Shown here: positions 41,239-50,012 of the stretch, piece by piece | How the letters are laid out: each line of letters starts with the position of its first letter | Position numbering within the stretch: position 1 is the stretch's first letter | Assembly: GCF_001653955.1 (NCBI RefSeq) | Contig: NZ_CP013022.1 | Span: forward strand, 434,001 to 498,000 | Origin: Francisella persica ATCC VR-331 | GTDB taxonomy: Bacteria > Pseudomonadota > Gammaproteobacteria > Francisellales > Francisellaceae | Reading direction: 5' to 3' | Length of the DNA: 64,000 nt | The notes under the pieces: model-generated | The model's database searches: none | What the model saw: only the letters and a program-made list of their open reading frames with translations | What the model was told of the DNA's origin: nothing | Program-made: the position numbers and the translations under genes

Positions 41239-41900
41239 TTTTTTTCTATAATTTACTCAAAGTCAAGCTTGTCCAAGACTTACATCACTATCATTTACAT
41301 GTACTTTCTCTGATATATAGATGAAACCCATGGTTTTAATGTAAGCTTTGGCTAGTAGTAGCTTATTTTTGTAATCAGCCACCACTTAAAATTATCGTAT
41401 TTATATTTCTTTGTTGTGCTGATTTGTCAAGCCATTGCATCAAAGCATAAGCAAGATGGCTATGCCATAAGTTACTAGCTGTAGTTTTACCATAGCATCT
41501 AATTGTAGCGCTTATTTTCAGTAGATATTTCAAATAGATTTTCTCTACAGTTATATCACTAGCAAGTGATTCTAGTTCTATCGCAGCTTGAGCTTCATAG
41601 TTATTGATATAACAAACATCAACAAGACTACAATCAGAGCCTGTTGTAGGTAGCATAAAACTAAGCTGTTTTATATTTGGAGCAATAGCTTTTCTAAGAA
41701 TTACTAGAGGAAATTTTTAAGTAAAATATCTGTATAGTAGTAGAATTTATTAGCTCATCTTATTGTTTAGTAACTTCTGCAAAATATGTTTGTATACTTT
41801 GTGTATTTAAACCTAATTCTTTTGCAAGGTAATATATAAAATGGCGAAAGCCAACCCCTTGAACTCCATTGACAAGAATTTTTGTTATGACTTGTTGCAT
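41239..41900 (-). pseudogene. hypF: Carbamoyltransferase HypF remnant with large internal deletion
   Basis: HypF makes the thiocarboxamide that becomes the CN ligands of the NiFe site. The start at 41900 gives MQQVITKILVNGVQGVGFRH and FIYYLAKELGLN, an acylphosphatase-type N-terminus (VQGVGFR). The 3' part (41375-41656) encodes EAQAAIELESLASDITV and LWHSHLAYALMQWLDKSAQQ, then NTIILSGG and LLLAKAYIKTMGF, the C-terminal carbamoyltransferase domain (LSGG). Full HypF is about 750 residues. The Zn-finger, YrdC-like and most of the transferase parts are absent, so about 1.6 kb is deleted. Confidence 0.87.
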
Positions 41901-41976
41901 TTTTCCACTTTTATTAAAGTGATTGTGTTGTCTATGACAACTTATATCACTTTTTTGTTACGAAGATTTCTACAGG

Positions 41977-42370
41977 TTATGAGTTTTTATAGCTCTCGAT
42001 ATAGTCTAATATTAGATCATGGTGCTCTTTGGTTTTAAATCCTTCGAATATATGTTGTATTTTGCCTTCTGGATTCCATCATATACTTTTCCCATAAATT
42101 TCTTTTCGCTCCATACACTATATAGCCCGGCAACATGATGATCTTCATCACTTAGAAGTTGTACTGATAGTTTATCTTTCTCTTAAAACTTTTCTAAACG
42201 TTTTGTGTTATCAGGACTAATACCAAGGACCACAGTGTTAAGAATATTACTTAAACCTATAGATTCGACTGTACACCTAGGAGTCATTGCTTTAGGATAA
42301 AAGTAAATTAGGATATTTCTTTTGCTCTTAAAATCACTTACATAGTTTACCTATTTGTTAATTATTGATA
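41977..42370 (-). pseudogene. bcp: Peroxiredoxin Bcp (thiol peroxidase) remnant
   Basis: Pieces are IYFYPKAMTPRCTVESIGLS (active site TPxCT, normally TPGCT), NTVVLGISPDNTKRLEKF, LLSDEDHHVAGLYSVWSEKK, KFMGKVYDGI and EGFKTKEHHDLILDYIESYK, ending at TAA 41977-41979. These match the AhpC/TSA family member Bcp throughout. The N-terminus is missing and frames shift. It sits within the hydrogenase maturation genes, on the same strand. Confidence 0.87.
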
Positions 42371-43092
42371 CATTAGTTTTTAAAATAATTGTATTAATTC
42401 CCTTTATTTCAAAGACCTTAACCATCCCAACCAACTATCAAAACCAGCACCAGTTTTTACGAGATAAATCAAATATTTTGACATCTGAACGAATCTTTAA
42501 TATTTGTGTTACATTCTTGGATATCAAAATAAACATCTTCAATAAGATTTGTTTTATTGATAACAACCACATCTGCATAATAAAATATATCAGGGTATTT
42601 AATAGGCTTATCTGCACCTTATGTAGTTTAGATAACCGCTACACGATACTTTTCGCCAAAGTTAAACATAGACAGATTAAATTACCAACATTTTCAATCA
42701 TTACAAAACCGTTTTTAATATCACCCAGATGTTCAAAAGTATAGCCAACAATATGAGCATTTAAGTGACAAGGTTTACCAGTATTAATTTGATAAGCTTC
42801 TGCTTCCGTCTTACGGATTCTTTCTGCATCAAGATCAGTATGTTGATAGCTATCAACAACTGCAATAGAATACTCACTATAAAGCTATTTGATAGTTCTA
42901 TAAAGTAGAAATGTCTTACCAGAGCTAGGACTTGATACAAAGTTAAGCGTAATATTATTTTAGCTAATACATCTATATTTTGCTGAGCTTATTGATAATT
43001 TTCTTCTAATATTGCTCCTATTCTAACTTAATAGCGTAATCTATATGGTGGTGGTGATTTTGGCTATCGCCACAGCTACAAGTTGTACACAT
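42371..43092 (-). pseudogene. hypB: Nickel-incorporation GTPase HypB remnant
   Basis: It starts MCTTCSCGDSQNHHHHIDYA, with the high-affinity nickel CxxCGC-type motif and His stretch, and has a good Shine-Dalgarno (GGAG). It continues LNFVSSPSSGKTFLLYRTIK (G1, normally GSGKT), DSYQHTDLDAERIRKT, AYQINTGKPCHLNAHIVGYT (metal site CH...H) and FVMIENVGNLICL (G3-like), and a decayed tail. Many stops disrupt it. HypB loads nickel with HypA. Confidence 0.9.
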
Positions 43093-43102
43093 AATTAACT
43101 CC

Positions 43103-43215
43103 TTAATTAAAAACTATCGACTCTACGAACATTACCTTTTTTTAAGAATATCTTTCTTAAAACTGCCACAGTTTGGGCACTGCTCGTATAGTTTAATTAA
43201 TTCAAATTCATGCAT
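43103..43215 (-). pseudogene. hypA: Nickel metallochaperone HypA remnant (3' fragment)
   Basis: HEFELIKLYEQCPNCGSF is the second half of the HypA zinc finger (C..C...E......CP.CGS), followed after a shift by VRESIVFN and TAA. It lies just upstream of hypB, the standard order. The N-terminal nickel-binding MHE domain is deleted, so the MHE at 43215 is coincidental or a deletion join. Confidence 0.75.
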
Positions 43216-43289
43216 TAGAATTGATCAAAAGCTATATTATACCAAGAAGCTGTAAGTAAAAAGCAAGTTAGTAAATATTAACTGTTAAA

Positions 43290-43799
43290 TTATTTCATTC
43301 TATTCAAGATATTATCTTTAACTATTAGTTGATGAGATAAAGCCGCTGCTATATGAATAATAACTAGTATAAGTAGTATTGAAGAAAAAATATAATGATA
43401 ACTAAAAACCTCTTCTCCTAAAGGAACATTTGTTGTTAATAGCTCTGGAAATGGGATAATAAAAAATATATTCCATGAAAAGCCCATGAGCATTGAACCT
43501 ACAACTCCTGAAAATGCCATGCTAAATGCTGATATGTATATCCATAAATGTACAACCTTAGCTATTAGTAATTGAAATAGTGGCAATGGAGGCTTATACG
43601 CAGGCCTAACGCTTATAATTCTAGCTATAACTAGTAAAGGAATCACAAAAAAGGTTACAACTCCAAAAGATTTATGTAGATTTATAATCCAGCCAGAGTC
43701 AAAAAAATTGTTAGTATAGCTAAAGCCTAAAATAAGTTGTGCTATTATCAAAAAAGCAAGTAAAGCATGTAAAGCTCTAACTGATAGACTATATTTCAT
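43290..43799 (-). CDS. Cytochrome b561 family protein
   Basis: This is a four-helix inner-membrane dihaem protein of 169 residues that passes electrons to or from the quinone pool. Likely haem histidines are H11 (RALHALLAF), H42 (NLHKSFGV), one in SYHYIFS and those in IHIAAALSHQ. Helices are at about 8-28, 45-65, 85-110 and 135-158. The length and architecture fit YodB-type b561. It is intact, between the dead hydrogenase locus and dead nhaA. Its partner is unknown. Confidence 0.9.
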   Translation of the reverse strand: MKYSLSVRALHALLAFLIIAQLILGFSYTNNFFDSGWIINLHKSFGVVTFFVIPLLVIARIISVRPAYKPPLPLFQLLIAKVVHLWIYISAFSMAFSGVVGSMLMGFSWNIFFIIPFPELLTTNVPLGEEVFSYHYIFSSILLILVIIHIAAALSHQLIVKDNILNRMK

Positions 43800-43879
43800 A
43801 AGCCTTATAAAATTTTAGAATATATTTGTATTATATAGTATTTGTGATATTTTGAGAATGTTTTTTGATTTTTTAGTCA

Positions 43880-44539
43880 TTCTAAATCTTTCTAAATTCT
43901 TTGATGATTTGATCGTAGCGTAGTAAGAAATCTTGAGTATTGTAGTTATCAATAATTCTTTTATATTCTTTAAGTATTATTTTATTGGTGATACTAAAGA
44001 TTAGATCAGCTAAAGGTTTGATTATTTTACTAGTCATAAACTTTACATAGTTTACTAAATATAATTTTGTCTGGTTCATTAATTGGTGTAAAGTAAACAC
44101 AAATTTTTAGTTTATCACCGTTTATTTATAGAAGCATAGGGTATACATATTTTTCAATATTATGCATTGCTGATTTAGAGCTTCTATATATTCAGATGTG
44201 ATATTTAGGAAAATATCTTGAGGAATTTTAATCATCTACCAATAGATTTTTTTATGTACCATAGCTAAGAGCAGTATAGTCGAGTTGGTTTTCGATACAG
44301 TGGTGATATTGTTATGCCAAATATCTGTAAGTAGTGAATATTTACCATCAAAATCATCATATAAGTGTTGAGCAAATTCAAAGGCATAGCTACTATCAAG
44401 CTCTTCATCCAAAAATATTTATCCAAATCATAATCTGCAATAGCTTTTTGGATATGTTTTTTTTAAATTTAGGAATAGCTCTTTGTGTCTCTGGGGTAAA
44501 TATACAGTGCCATGTTGGTCAAACCTAAAACCATTAAAT
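43880..44539 (-). pseudogene. Unidentified gene remnant
   Basis: Minus-strand pieces read FRFDQHGTVYFTPETQRAIP-like (frames mixed), QKAIADYDLDKYFW, SSYAFEFAQHLYDDFDGKYS, LLTDIWHNNITTVSKTNSTI and finally an open 72-codon piece (43882-44100, FMTSKIIKPLADLIFSITNK). It may be a fatty-acid or lipid-type enzyme, but I do not recognise it. It is clearly broken by shifts. Confidence 0.5.
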
Positions 44540-45101
44540 GGACGCTATAGCTACAATAGTTATCATAGCAATATTTTATACCAAATCTTTATCTTTACTT
44601 TCGTTATCTTTATGAACACTTTTTATCATTGCGGTGATTATTTGCAATCGAATCTTTAAGGTAAATAGAAGTTAAGTATATGTTGTGCTTGGTTGTTTTA
44701 TTACTGCACGGTGTATACCTCTTAAAGAGGGTGATAAAAATTCTTCAGTTAATTTTATGGAGGATTCATTTCATCCTTGGATTATCTATTTTATAATGCC
44801 AGTTTTTGCCTTTGCTAATACTAGTATAAGTTTTGTTGGGATAAATTTTTCGATACTGTCGGAACCTATTATGCTAGGTATTATTTTGGGATTATTTGTC
44901 TGTAAACAGCTTGGTATTTTTTCAATATTAGCGATTTTTAAGAAATTAAAATTGTTTAAACTTGGTGAGTCTTTATCAAATCTACAGCTATATGGTATAA
45001 GCTTATTGTGTGGTATATGTGGTATAGGCTTTACCATGAGTTTTTTTATAGAAGTTCTTGCCTTTAATGATAATCATTTATTGGGGTTTTGGGTTATATG
45101 A
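44540..45101 (+). pseudogene. nhaA: Na+/H+ antiporter NhaA remnant, 5' truncated
   Basis: DAIATIVIIAIFYTKSLS matches the helix V region (VDDLGAIVIIALFYT). Only one Asp of the essential pair remains, at the truncation point. The C-terminal half (from about 44740) reads [38 protein letters not shown] and [20 protein letters not shown], typical NhaA helices IX-XII. About the first 160 residues are gone. Confidence 0.9.
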
Positions 45102-45198
45102 TTTTGAGATTTATCGCAACAGATCCTAAGCTAATATGATTTTATCTAATAATTTTAATATATAATAAAACTATGTTAAGCTAGCGCTAAGTGGTTAG

Positions 45199-45918
45199 AT
45201 GTTTGCAGTAAACTCAAAAGATAATCAATCTAGAAAATTCTGCTTGATGAGTTGGAACTCTTATAAGATAGATCATAAAGATTCTGAGGCTTTTAGTGCA
45301 TATATCAAACATGTATATTTTAACTATAATGTTGATATTTTTTGCTTGCAAGAAGCCGTTCATCACCATGATAGTAAGTTTCCTATAGACAAATTTTATG
45401 TAAATTTTGCTTCAAATATTGTATTACGTTCACATAACTACGGTGTGGCAACTGTTAGTCATTATCCAGTGTTAAAGAATGTCAAAATACTCACAACTTA
45501 TCGTGAGTCAGTTATAAATACACACAAAGCTTCTTTGATAACACATCTAAATATCAACAATACTAAAGTAATCGTTGTAAATATCCATGCGATAAACTTT
45601 AAAAGTAATAAAGTTTATGAGTATGAGTTTGAGAAAATAAAAGAATTTATCGCTCCAAATAAATACAAATATCCAATTATAATTGCTGGGGATTTTAATA
45701 CTTGGAATAGAAAACGAGTTAAGCTAATAAAAGATTTTTGTCGAGAATTCTATTTTAAAGTAGCATTTATAGATGAACCTCAGTTGATTAAATCTTTCAA
45801 AAATAACCACTTAGACTTTGTTTTGTACCGAGGGTTAAATCTTGAAAAAGCTGCTGTGCTAGATTGTAAAAAAATATCTGACCATAATCCAATTATTGCT
45901 GAATTTTGTATCAAATAA
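45199..45918 (+). CDS. Endonuclease/exonuclease/phosphatase (EEP) family protein
   Basis: The 239 residues have the EEP metal-dependent phosphodiesterase motifs in order: MSWNSYK (Asn), FCLQEAV (Glu, metal ligand), VVNIHAINF, IIAGDFNTWN (Asp/Asn), LDFVLYRG and SDHNPIIAEF (Asp-His pair). All catalytic residues are present, so it is probably active. The substrate (DNA, phospholipid or nucleotide) cannot be read from the sequence. There is no clear signal peptide. It is convergent with plsC. Confidence 0.88.
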   Translation: MFAVNSKDNQSRKFCLMSWNSYKIDHKDSEAFSAYIKHVYFNYNVDIFCLQEAVHHHDSKFPIDKFYVNFASNIVLRSHNYGVATVSHYPVLKNVKILTTYRESVINTHKASLITHLNINNTKVIVVNIHAINFKSNKVYEYEFEKIKEFIAPNKYKYPIIIAGDFNTWNRKRVKLIKDFCREFYFKVAFIDEPQLIKSFKNNHLDFVLYRGLNLEKAAVLDCKKISDHNPIIAEFCIK

Positions 45919-45923
45919 GAATT

Positions 45924-46664
45924 TTAGCCACCGAAAGATTTTGTTTTATCATTAATGATGTCATAGCACAAATCTGTTAATTCAGCGACAGAATAGTTTT
46001 TAGGATTTATAGGCTTTTCAAAAGACATTTTAGCAATACCAGGTTTAATAAAATCACCTTTTTTACGCCCAAAATAAACGCCAAAATTATGTGCCACAGG
46101 TATAATTGGTATATTTGTAACCGTTGCTAATTTCATTGCCGAACGATGAAATTTTGGATATTCACCTACAGGGACTCTAGTTCCCTCAGGAAATATTACG
46201 ATACTAAGATTTTTATTTAACACTCTATCTTTACCATCTTCCAGTACTTTTTTAATTGCTGAAAGCCCTTTAGATCTATCAATTCCTATTGCTTCAGCAA
46301 AAATATTAGTCTTACCAAAGACTGGTTTCTCAAGAAGTTCTTGTTTCATGACAAAACAACAATTGCGTACTAGACAATAAAAAACAAAAGTTTCAAGCAT
46401 AGATTGGTGTTTAGAAACATAGATACACGGATAGTTAGGAATATTTTCTTTACCATCTATTTTTACATATATTTGCAATAGAATAAGTACGCCTAAACGG
46501 TATAAGCAAGACCATATCCAACAGATGAATAGTCTAACCTTTAAAGACGCACCTAAAACTCCCACTATATTCATTAAAATACAGCATAATAGTAGCACAA
46601 TATATGCATATATTTTAAAAATATGCATTCTTAATACTAATAGTAGATGAACTATCTTTTTCAT
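45924..46664 (-). CDS. 1-acyl-sn-glycerol-3-phosphate acyltransferase (PlsC-like, paralogue 2)
   Basis: This inner-membrane enzyme acylates lysophosphatidic acid. The 246 residues have N-terminal helices (LLVLRMHIFKIYAYIVLLLC) and the KHQSMLETF motif (block I HX4E/D, the KHQSxxET subtype). They also have FGKTNIFAEAIGIDR, FPEGTRV (block III) and IPIIPVAHNFG. It is 13 bp downstream of a paralogue on the same strand, so they form a two-gene operon. It is intact. Confidence 0.92.
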   Translation of the reverse strand: MKKIVHLLLVLRMHIFKIYAYIVLLLCCILMNIVGVLGASLKVRLFICWIWSCLYRLGVLILLQIYVKIDGKENIPNYPCIYVSKHQSMLETFVFYCLVRNCCFVMKQELLEKPVFGKTNIFAEAIGIDRSKGLSAIKKVLEDGKDRVLNKNLSIVIFPEGTRVPVGEYPKFHRSAMKLATVTNIPIIPVAHNFGVYFGRKKGDFIKPGIAKMSFEKPINPKNYSVAELTDLCYDIINDKTKSFGG

Positions 46665-46677
46665 CTGTTTACCTCTT

Positions 46678-47445
46678 TTAACCGTTAAACTCTTTAGTTT
46701 TTTCAGTTATGACTTTATGACAATAGCTTGTTAGAGTTTTTGAGTCAAAATCTCTAGGATCTATTCTCTTACCAAAATCCATTCTAGCTATACCAGGTTT
46801 TATAACTTGTCCCCATTTTTTTGGAAAAAATCTACCAAAATTATGCGCAACAGGAATAATATATACATTAGCATCAGCTGCTAATTTCATTGCTGAACGC
46901 TTAAATTCTGGATATTCACCAACATTAACTCGTGTTCCTTCAGGGAAAATAACCACATTTATACCATCAGCCAAACTCTGTTTGCCATCTGTGACAACTT
47001 TTTTTAATGATTCTCTTGGTTTATCTCTATCTATGGCAATACTACCTAAGTTTTTCATAGCAGAACCAAAAATTGGGGTATCAAAAAGCTCTTGCTTCAT
47101 TATAAAATGGCATTTGCCAAGCAATCCATAAAACATAAAAGTTTCAAGCATAGATTGGTGTTTAGAAACATAGATACACGGATAATCTTTGTCTATATTT
47201 ACACGACCTGTTATTCGAATGAAGACTTGTAAAAAGACTAACATACCTATCCAATAAAGATAAGTCCATATATAACAAACAGCCATTCTCCATACTAAAG
47301 GCAGTTTAAAAAATGCAAAAATATTTATGAGGATACTACAGCCACCAATTACTGTAAAAGAATAAAGCTGAAATGCTGTCATCCTTGTCCACATTAAAAT
47401 ACTCCAAATCTTTTTAAGAAAAGATTTCATTAATAAGTTCTCCAT
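46678..47445 (-). CDS. 1-acyl-sn-glycerol-3-phosphate acyltransferase (PlsC-like, paralogue 1)
   Basis: The 255 residues are strongly similar to the gene downstream: KHQSMLETFMFYGLLG, LGSIAIDRDKPRESL, VVIFPEGTRVNVGEYPEFKR and YIIPVAHNFGRF. The start could be Met1 (MENLLMKSF) or Met6. Two retained tandem copies in a shrinking genome suggest different acyl-chain or position preference. Both carry complete catalytic motifs. It is upstream in the operon. Confidence 0.92.
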   Translation of the reverse strand: MENLLMKSFLKKIWSILMWTRMTAFQLYSFTVIGGCSILINIFAFFKLPLVWRMAVCYIWTYLYWIGMLVFLQVFIRITGRVNIDKDYPCIYVSKHQSMLETFMFYGLLGKCHFIMKQELFDTPIFGSAMKNLGSIAIDRDKPRESLKKVVTDGKQSLADGINVVIFPEGTRVNVGEYPEFKRSAMKLAADANVYIIPVAHNFGRFFPKKWGQVIKPGIARMDFGKRIDPRDFDSKTLTSYCHKVITEKTKEFNG

Positions 47446-47933
47446 AAAATTTTATTTAAAAATAGTTACAAACTACTATAGCCGCGAACTAAGGCTTAAT
47501 TTTATCTACAATATTGTACACTTTTTAGAAAGAGCTGCCGATAAATAGTAAATATAATTCTATAACATATTAATTGAAATTTAAATAAAATCTGATCGAT
47601 AGCTTTCTAAAGTAAACAAACTTTATAGTAGATTAATATAACAATAAAAAACTACTGACAAGTTAGTCAAATATTACTATAAAAAAGAAAGCAGTTTTTT
47701 CATAACCTAGCATATTTCTAAAGTTGTAAAATGTTACATAAAATAAACATTTCAGTTAAACCAATCCCTTTATTTTCTATAAGTATTATAGCAAGAAAGT
47801 TTTCTTAGAGTGCTGAAACAGGTAGTTTTAAAATCAATCTAATAAATTTTAATAAAAAAAGTAATATAAACATAACTAATAATGTCGAAAAAATAGATAA
47901 AGAAAAAACGTATTATATTAGAAATAAGTTGTC
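47446..47933. other. Gap without a recognisable gene
   Basis: This is a 490-bp AT-rich stretch between the plsC operon and the decayed island. It would hold the plsC promoter on its left side. I see no frame worth naming. Confidence 0.5.
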
Positions 47934-48999
47934 TTGAACATAAAAAAAAACGTAGCTTTTCAAAGGTTATTTTATTATAAAACACAAAAAATAAATGCTG
48001 CTAAGAACCTTCTTCCTATTTTGGAAGGACAATCCATATACTTATCCTACAGGTACCGACATAAAGTTTTATCAGATGGTTCCTTTGTACTTGTTGCTAA
48101 CAATCAACAAGATATATTTAATAATTATCATAATTGTGATATATATCAGCACATGGAGAAGGTTTGAAAAATGAAATAAGTATTTATAATAAAAGGATAT
48201 TTATTTATGGCCCATCTAAGTTAGTTCTATCAACTTATTCAATTGCAGCTTATAAGCAACTAGTTATCGAGGAATTATGGTGAAGCCACTGGCTAGTGTT
48301 TACCAAGGAGAAGTGCATCCATTTAATGAAGATTCTTTGTTGCAACTACAAAAGAATCAATTAAATCTAAAGTTTTTACTGGGGTAAAGAAATATTTAGA
48401 ATATATGAAGAATTATGAACTCACATTTGAGAAAACTGAAAAGGACATCAAACATTTTGTAGAATTGTGTCCAAAGATTTAAGTGAAGGCTTAAATCCAT
48501 GGGTATACTGCAGCGACAATAATATCTTGAGTTATTAATTTACCAACATCATATTTATTATGATGGCGAAATCTTTTTTTCTAGAGAGGATTATAACAAT
48601 AAATCACTTTCAGCAATTTAACAATTCATTAGTCAATCTTTATGTAAATGTAGAGTTAGTGTTGATTTAGAATATATCAAATGAAACTACAGGAAGTATT
48701 TTAGGAGTTTCTAAATTAAACCAACCTTTACTACACATTTATACACAAATATTAACTACTATATCTGAAAATATTATTTTTAGAATGCTAACACAAGAGT
48801 CAAGAGAAAAGTTTCGTCAACTTTATGACGATGTAACAGAAAATTAACTAATTTGACATTTGCCTTTGGCGTTGTTTTTCAAGATATCTTACTAGTGATT
48901 GATAATGGTTTGGAGACACTAAATTTAGATGATAGTTTAAACAAAAGAAGTTTATCAGGAAATTTTGCATATAAAGTTATAAAAATAAAGCATACTTAA
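47934..48999 (+). pseudogene. Remnants of one or two unidentified genes upstream of the TssJ-like gene
   Basis: The first open piece (47934-48167) has LEGQSIYLSYRYRHKVLSDG. Later pieces include IYGPSKLVLSTYSIAAYKQL, VKPLASVYQGEVHPFNEDSL, VKKYLEYMKNYELTFEKTEK, TGSILGVSKLNQPLLHIYTQ and VFQDILLVIDNGLETLNLDD, ending GNFAYKVIKIKHT immediately before the lipoprotein start. The close coupling suggests the same operon, possibly type VI secretion genes. I cannot assign a family. Confidence 0.5.
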
Positions 49000-49328
49000 T
49001 TGGAAAAAATAAAATTAGCTTTAGTTATGATATTATTTTTAATTATTTCAGGATGTGCAAGCTCAAGTTTTGACTTAACAGTTCAACCAGATAAATTAAC
49101 TAATAATGGTAAACCTTTTTATGTTATTGTAAAAGATATATGTTTAGTTATTTAGATAGTAGCATTGATATTGTATATCAAAGTTACCTAAAAAGTTATG
49201 ATAAAAATAACAACTTTTTGATTTATCCCAATCAAGGTAAACAAACTATACCTATACACAAAAAAGAGGTGTATCAGTTTATTTTTTTAAAACAAGCGTA
49301 GGATATTGTAAGTTTTATATTTAATTAA
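49000..49328 (+). pseudogene. TssJ/IglE-like type VI secretion lipoprotein remnant
   Basis: The frame from TTG 49000 gives a lipoprotein signal (MILFLIISGC, lipobox ISGC) then SSSFDLTVQPDKLTNNGKPF and YVIVKD. This resembles the start of SciN/TssJ (…NPd..GrpsPVVVrvY). After a stop and shift it reads SYLDSSIDIVYQSYLKSYDK and KQTIPIHKKEVYQFIFLK. In Francisella the equivalent is IglE of the pathogenicity island, which anchors the T6SS to the outer membrane. The match is by pattern only. It is broken by at least two stops. Confidence 0.5.
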
Positions 49329-49363
49329 TATTTCAAAAAAAATAATCTATAGGAGGTTTCATA

Positions 49364-49745
49364 AATGTGGAAATCAAAGTTCTATAGTATAATGAATGAT
49401 GTTGATAATTTGATATAAAGACATTCTAACATTATAAGCTTATATTAGTTGATAAAAATCGTGAAGAAGGTAAGTTATAGCCAGTCACATTTAAACGTTA
49501 AACTATAAAAGCAATATCAGCTAGTTATGATTATGAAATGCTACGAACTCGCTTATTAAAAAAACTAGAATCAGGTAAGCTTTACTATTAATATCTAGAA
49601 TATTTATTAACACAAATATCACAAGCTTATGTTAATAATTTATGGGTTTATTATTTACTTACGCATGGCTATAAGGGCACGTATGACTCTGATAATTGTT
49701 TCGAAAAAAGCCTTTATCTAAGACAGCTAAAAATTTTGACTGCCT
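49364..49745 (+). pseudogene. Unidentified gene remnant after the TssJ-like gene
   Basis: A good Shine-Dalgarno (AGGAGG, about 49351) precedes ATG 49364 (MWKSKFYSIMNDVDNLI, then a stop). It continues in pieces: ISASYDYEMLRTRLLKKLES and ISQAYVNNLWVYYLLTHGYK, ending with LYLRQLKILTA. It follows the lipoprotein in what was an operon. The family is unknown. Confidence 0.45.
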
Positions 49746-49750
49746 AATTG

Positions 49751-49800
49751 AAAGATCCTGTAAAATCCAACTTTAAAAGATCCTGTAAAATCCAACTTTA
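49751..49800. repeat. Two perfect tandem copies of a 25-bp unit
   Basis: The unit AAAGATCCTGTAAAATCC plus AACTTTA occurs at 49751-49775 and again at 49776-49800 without change. It lies between the decayed island and the NRPS 3' end. It could be slippage or the edge of a lost mobile element. Confidence 0.9.
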
Positions 49801-50012
49801 TTTTTTATAATCAATATATTAGGAAGTTCCTCTTTAATTATTTTCTAACCTATTTTTTTTGAAGTTTTTCCAATAAATATAAAAAGATGCATATGTAGAA
49901 TAATTAACTGGTGATGCGAAAAGTATTTAAGTCAAAATATTTATAATATGGTTTACAATCTTTAATTAAAACTTGATATTTATTCAATAGCCTTTTAAAT
50001 AAAAAATTTTAA

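Noticed and set aside
42355-42744. Plus-strand open frame of 129 codons
   Set aside because: It is the antisense shadow of the hypB remnant, whose minus-strand pieces carry family motifs. The plus-strand translation shows no features.
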